Below are positions 61,801 through 64,000 of a DNA stretch of 64,000 nucleotides, piece by piece. The position numbers and the translations under genes are program-made. Every line of letters starts with the position of its first letter. Position 1 is the stretch's first letter. Source of the stretch: a virus. The notes under the pieces are model-generated. The model searched no databases and was not told the origin of the DNA. It was given only the letters and a program-made list of their open reading frames with translations. The stretch covers positions 26,889 through 90,888 of IMG/VR virus record IMGVR_UViG_3300045922_000167; one strand, written 5' to 3'.

Positions 61801-64000
61801 AACTTTCTGATAGCTGAAGACTATTTGTTGATTCTTCATTTTCAGTAGGTACTGGTACATTATTTAATTCTACCGAAATATTAGATGTAGGATATAAAAT
61901 ACTTTCAACAATAGCAGAGTTTAAATTAGAAGAATTCAAACCGCTTGTTAAGTAAGTCATTATAGTACTTGAAGAAAAATTGTTCTTAACTATAGTTCGT
62001 ACACGGTTGTCTATTATTTTCCTAAAGTCTGTAATGTTAGTTATTTTAGCTGTTTTACCTAAATGTACTGGTATATTTAATTTTGGTACCATTTGAACTT
62101 TGCTGCTAAAATAATTAACAGTAGAACCATTAGCAAACATAGCATCTGCTCCTTTCATGTAGCTTACCTCTACGTTGTAGCTAGCTTTTCTATTTACTGA
62201 TGGTCTTGCAATAGGCTTTTCTTTTAATATAGCTTTAGCTAACCCATCAGCGAATTCTTCTAATGTCAAATCTTCTGCATTATACTCATCCCAAAAGTTA
62301 TTGTAGCTTTTATATCCAAACTTGTTAAATAAATCCTTAAAGAAATTCCAAACAGACTTAACTATTCTCAGTATAAACTTGTCAGATTTATTTTCTAGTA
62401 AATACTCTTTCACTGAGTCATCCTGCACAGCAAAAAAGCCAATAGCAGTTACCATAGCTTCTTCTACTTGTGCTTCATAAGTCAGTTCGCTATAATTTTC
62501 TTGAACTGTTTTAAAAAAGTTAGTTGTAACTACTTGAGAAGCTAACTTTTCATAAAGTTTAGGATTCAGATTTTTTAAAGAATCAACAACTACGTGAGCT
62601 ACTTCATGTATAGGAGTTTCTAAAGATACAGTATCTGAGTTTAAATAAATAACACCTTCTTTTCTAGAATATAATCCTTTTACATTAGGATTGTAATTAT
62701 GTTTTAGTAAATAGTCTGTATCTACTGTAACAATAAGAACTCCAGGTATTAACTTATTTAACTTTTCAGATAGTTTTTGTAGCTGAACTTTGTTTATTTC
62801 TGGATCTCTAAAAGTCTCATCTACAAATATTTTTTGTGCAGATGTTTCTTTTTGATTTTCTTTAGATTTTTCTTTTTCTTTATTTTTAGCTTGTTCTTCT
62901 TTACCGTTATGATAAGCTAAACCTTTTCCTTTATATTTAGGATTTCTAAATATTGCATCTTTAATATCTTTAAAAGTCTTTTTAGTATAAGTAGCTCCTT
63001 CTTTGTAACTATAATTAAAAAGACCAGTTTCAAATGTTGCAAATTGAGAAGCAAAATCTTCTAAATACTCGTCTTTAAATCTGTCTCCTTCAAACGCAAT
63101 TTTTTTACCTTCTTCTAAAATAGTAGATAAAAACTCTGCGTATTCACCATGAAAGAATTTAGTAAAATTAGTTTGTTGTAAACTAGTACCTTGAGTTAAA
63201 ATACCATAGTAATATAAAGCTTTAGGAAAATTATCAAGAACATAAAGTTGTTTTTCAGTTAACTCATTTCTTAAGTCTAAATATTTTGGGTCTTCATTTG
63301 TTCTTAAATCATCAAGCTTTTCTTTAAGAGATTCAATACTAGCAGCTATAATATTTTCATTTGCCTTACTACGAATTTTACTCTTAAAAATAAATATATC
63401 TTGTCTGTTAAATTCTTTGTTAAAATCAGAATCTAATTTTTGTAAATTGTTTAAGAAGTAATTACCTAAATTTAAATCTTTTAATTTATTTATAACTACT
63501 TCTACGTTATGTAAAAAGTTACCTTCACCATGAGTTTCACCAAAATCGTTTACGTCTTTATTTTGTACTAAACTAATTAGATAATTATTTATTGATGAAA
63601 TATATCTATGATCAAATTTAGCACCTATACCATGTTTAACTTTTACATTTAAGTTTCCTAAAGCTTCTATTACTCTTCCGTAAGTATTAGAATTTGGTAT
63701 CACTTTACCATCTTTAATTTCATTTTTACCAAATACCCATAATTCTTGTAATGGTAATAACGAATCCATCATACCAGCTAACATTTCTGCATATTCTGGA
63801 GTTTTTATTGGCATTTCTTTACCATCTATTATAGTAGGAGTAACTTCATGTTTACCTGTTTTTGGGTTATAAGTTATTTCACCAAAAATAATTTTAAATA
63901 TTTTAGATAATTGTGGGTTTTCAATTAAAATTTTATTGTATTTTTCTATCATTTTTATTTGATCTGTATAACTAGGGGAATACCCATTAGTTAAAGAGAA
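58808..64000 (-). CDS. Giant virion protein with metallopeptidase motif, 5' end outside window
   Basis: At least 1,730 residues. The frame stays open from the first ATG (63952) to the window edge, with 16 more codons and no stop, so the true start is beyond the window. IHEVAHVVVDSL (HExxH) with EEAMVTAIG about 60 residues later fits a zinc metallopeptidase with a third Glu ligand. The region near 300-430 before it is coiled-coil and charged. Near the C-terminus is a transmembrane helix (SMNVGLFALIVFWMTS) followed by an acidic stretch. It is likely a large injected protein. The RNA polymerase DxDGD motif is not visible here. Confidence 0.55.
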   Translation of the reverse strand, partial: FSLTNGYSPSYTDQIKMIEKYNKILIENPQLSKIFKIIFGEITYNPKTGKHEVTPTIIDGKEMPIKTPEYAEMLAGMMDSLLPLQELWVFGKNEIKDGKVIPNSNTYGRVIEALGNLNVKVKHGIGAKFDHRYISSINNYLISLVQNKDVNDFGETHGEGNFLHNVEVVINKLKDLNLGNYFLNNLQKLDSDFNKEFNRQDIFIFKSKIRSKANENIIAASIESLKEKLDDLRTNEDPKYLDLRNELTEKQLYVLDNFPKALYYYGILTQGTSLQQTNFTKFFHGEYAEFLSTILEEGKKIAFEGDRFKDEYLEDFASQFATFETGLFNYSYKEGATYTKKTFKDIKDAIFRNPKYKGKGLAYHNGKEEQAKNKEKEKSKENQKETSAQKIFVDETFRDPEINKVQLQKLSEKLNKLIPGVLIVTVDTDYLLKHNYNPNVKGLYSRKEGVIYLNSDTVSLETPIHEVAHVVVDSLKNLNPKLYEKLASQVVTTNFFKTVQENYSELTYEAQVEEAMVTAIGFFAVQDDSVKEYLLENKSDKFILRIVKSVWNFFKDLFNKFGYKSYNNFWDEYNAEDLTLEEFADGLAKAILKEKPIARPSVNRKASYNVEVSYMKGADAMFANGSTVNYFSSKVQMVPKLNIPVHLGKTAKITNITDFRKIIDNRVRTIVKNNFSSSTIMTYLTSGLNSSNLNSAIVESILYPTSNISVELNNVPVPTENEESTNSLQLSESLNKVLEIKSFNLNNFLNSDKRQKLLESISYRNYDSEISSVELINTVNDTEGSIIKITFKNGTVSLYSTLLESSSANDLLIDGVIGNTNIPLTIHNLVSLDLASLATEMKEANPDLLFNDIGIIAFHESEKQVSFNIESINLDTALIALKKDNLSSLSFFNMNPEIAEVVKLYNQSKDEDKTPQLLTELLTDLLHKTTATINSLAHSLHDHSSDLAYYTRLHKELFKILNDNVVYNPKTGKFVEMDAGQSRKVRTASRLDISFWSKLLDPKVVDNAVIQQLSQRKVNAELQRNSVLSTIKNAHVKLLKNLEQEYKTSENAKFIKYGEDYGVALTDFMWKVSNGVKLLEFETDPDIIATWSPAQQEYHKFITSVLQGLKEDKPIQFTINGNVSTISIGGKLKGLKAEHLVPSFAPKKYKKNVISNIINVGFGNAHNIGYYDEEAGSQIPLFYLSAKENDNLDMYDRNVADIFDAFVGRAVHKIHLQPIANLYEAVGIVFNLEKDINGNPIFKNFREYVQDLISVHFKETAYQSTLQLFGSEKIDSSGKSLAQRVDEGIDKFLRITTIAGISSFLGGNPVNAVKNLLTGIYYNISTSVAEKLAGYGDTDHFAYVGTKDRLVFTASEYAEAKTIAVRDMLKYIFTGETNKTVELAKIIGVSFDYKLLTAAKERNIDNKINLNWLFVLNHYFDLVVQPAYMIAALKHENIWDDYEFKDGALVFTGNGRSQDPQFRNARDKSYNFSIQSKQGLLSHYGLNSQDVTRITTNLGRLHGTQRLDDQSAAVKHAFFRYVSAMKKWLVPALNALIRPAHLDLNSAKLIEKEIEGEIEYLYNIEIKEGQIASIYDAVTQLPMLHNIVELIRRIRGLHTDDRKPLTKYQYYNLYKFSMNVGLFALIVFWMTSKSDDDDEEENILLKNLMKGLKAEVGFGYDPEDFIGLGNQATPVAFSYFGQIIHSLKKSIERDNIQHLVQVLPARSILKPILQDEDLNSKKKKSDTNEE

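Larger units (their letters stand above)
242..62417. repeat. Dispersed CTCAGTG (CACTGAG) element family
   Basis: At least 28 copies. CACTGAG on the plus strand starts at 242, 8173, 9740, 13204, 17599, 21521, 28297, 31051, 35597, 45460, 56052 and 62411. CTCAGTG on the plus strand starts at 4427, 9647, 11638, 13371, 18878, 19147, 23516, 33824, 34506, 40813, 44075, 44758, 53840, 55959, 56996 and 58469. Most have an extra A/T base (ACTCAGTG), and most have a CT-rich tract (on the CACTGAG strand) then a T-run about 15-25 bp upstream. A rough expectation for one 7-mer on both strands at this base composition is about four. Confidence 0.85.

Noticed and set aside
242-62417. CTCAGTG elements as ordinary promoters
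   Set aside because: About half oppose local transcription and many lie deep inside genes, so a simple promoter role does not fit all copies.
1-64000. tRNA genes, CRISPR arrays and insertion sequences
   Set aside because: I looked for tRNA-like cloverleaf and T-loop sequence, regular spacers and transposase motifs and saw none; gaps are too short for most of them.
1-64000. Lysogeny genes
   Set aside because: No integrase, excisionase or repressor-like gene was recognised, so a temperate reading is not supported by this window.

Overview
The window is a low-GC (about one third G+C by eye), gene-dense stretch of a tailed-phage genome, with almost every base coding and no host genes. The head module (large terminase, portal, a scaffold-like protein, major capsid protein) runs in crAss-like order. 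A Bacteroidota host is suggested by leaders that are A/T-rich rather than Shine-Dalgarno-like, by SprB-type (Flavobacterium gliding adhesin) domains in virion proteins, and by a Bacteroidota-type holin. A crAss-like (Crassvirales) podovirus is therefore the best guess, but no virion RNA polymerase is visible here and both ends of the window are inside genes, so this is inference. No integrase, repressor, tRNA, CRISPR array or insertion sequence was seen.

Layout. (1) 1-10352, minus strand: head and packaging genes, transcribed leftward from a 266-bp divergent intergenic region (10368-10633) that is full of short repeats. (2) 10634-15038, plus strand: a string of small genes of unknown role, structured non-coding RNA candidates and a peptidoglycan hydrolase, in sequence that is extraordinarily rich in tight perfect inverted repeats. 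(3) 15047-35536, plus strand: an 821-residue orphan protein, a unimolecular spanin, then replication, recombination and nucleotide genes: family A DNA polymerase, SF2 helicase, DnaB-type helicase, RecT-like annealing protein, Dcd-type deaminase, candidate SSB, DnaG-type primase, RusA-like and RecE-like nucleases, a DUF5664-like dNTP pyrophosphohydrolase, a RecD2/Dda-type helicase, a permuted ThyX and an orphan DnaA domain IV protein. (4) 35548-35582: a strong hairpin separates the convergent arms. (5) 35622-64000, minus strand: permuted NlpC/P60 protein, four or five low-complexity proteins that look like ejected cargo, an L,D-transpeptidase-like lysin, a collagen-like fibre, a holin, a set of Cys-rich SprB-like virion proteins, and the start-less end of a giant protein with an HEVAH metallopeptidase motif.

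How it works together. The plus arm appears to copy and recombine DNA and supply nucleotides; the minus arms build the head, tail, fibres and injected proteins. Lysis functions are split: hydrolase and spanin lie in the plus arm, holin and a second lysin in the minus arm.

Two genome-scale signals are not explained by the genes. First, the 7-mer CTCAGTG/CACTGAG occurs at no fewer than 28 places, usually with a T-run and a CT-rich tract at a similar distance on one side, in coding and non-coding DNA and in both orientations. Second, between about 10.57 and 16.4 kb the DNA, coding or not, is folded into successive perfect stem-loops every few dozen bases, including a pseudoknot just before the gene at 12141. 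These are the best candidates for something undescribed.
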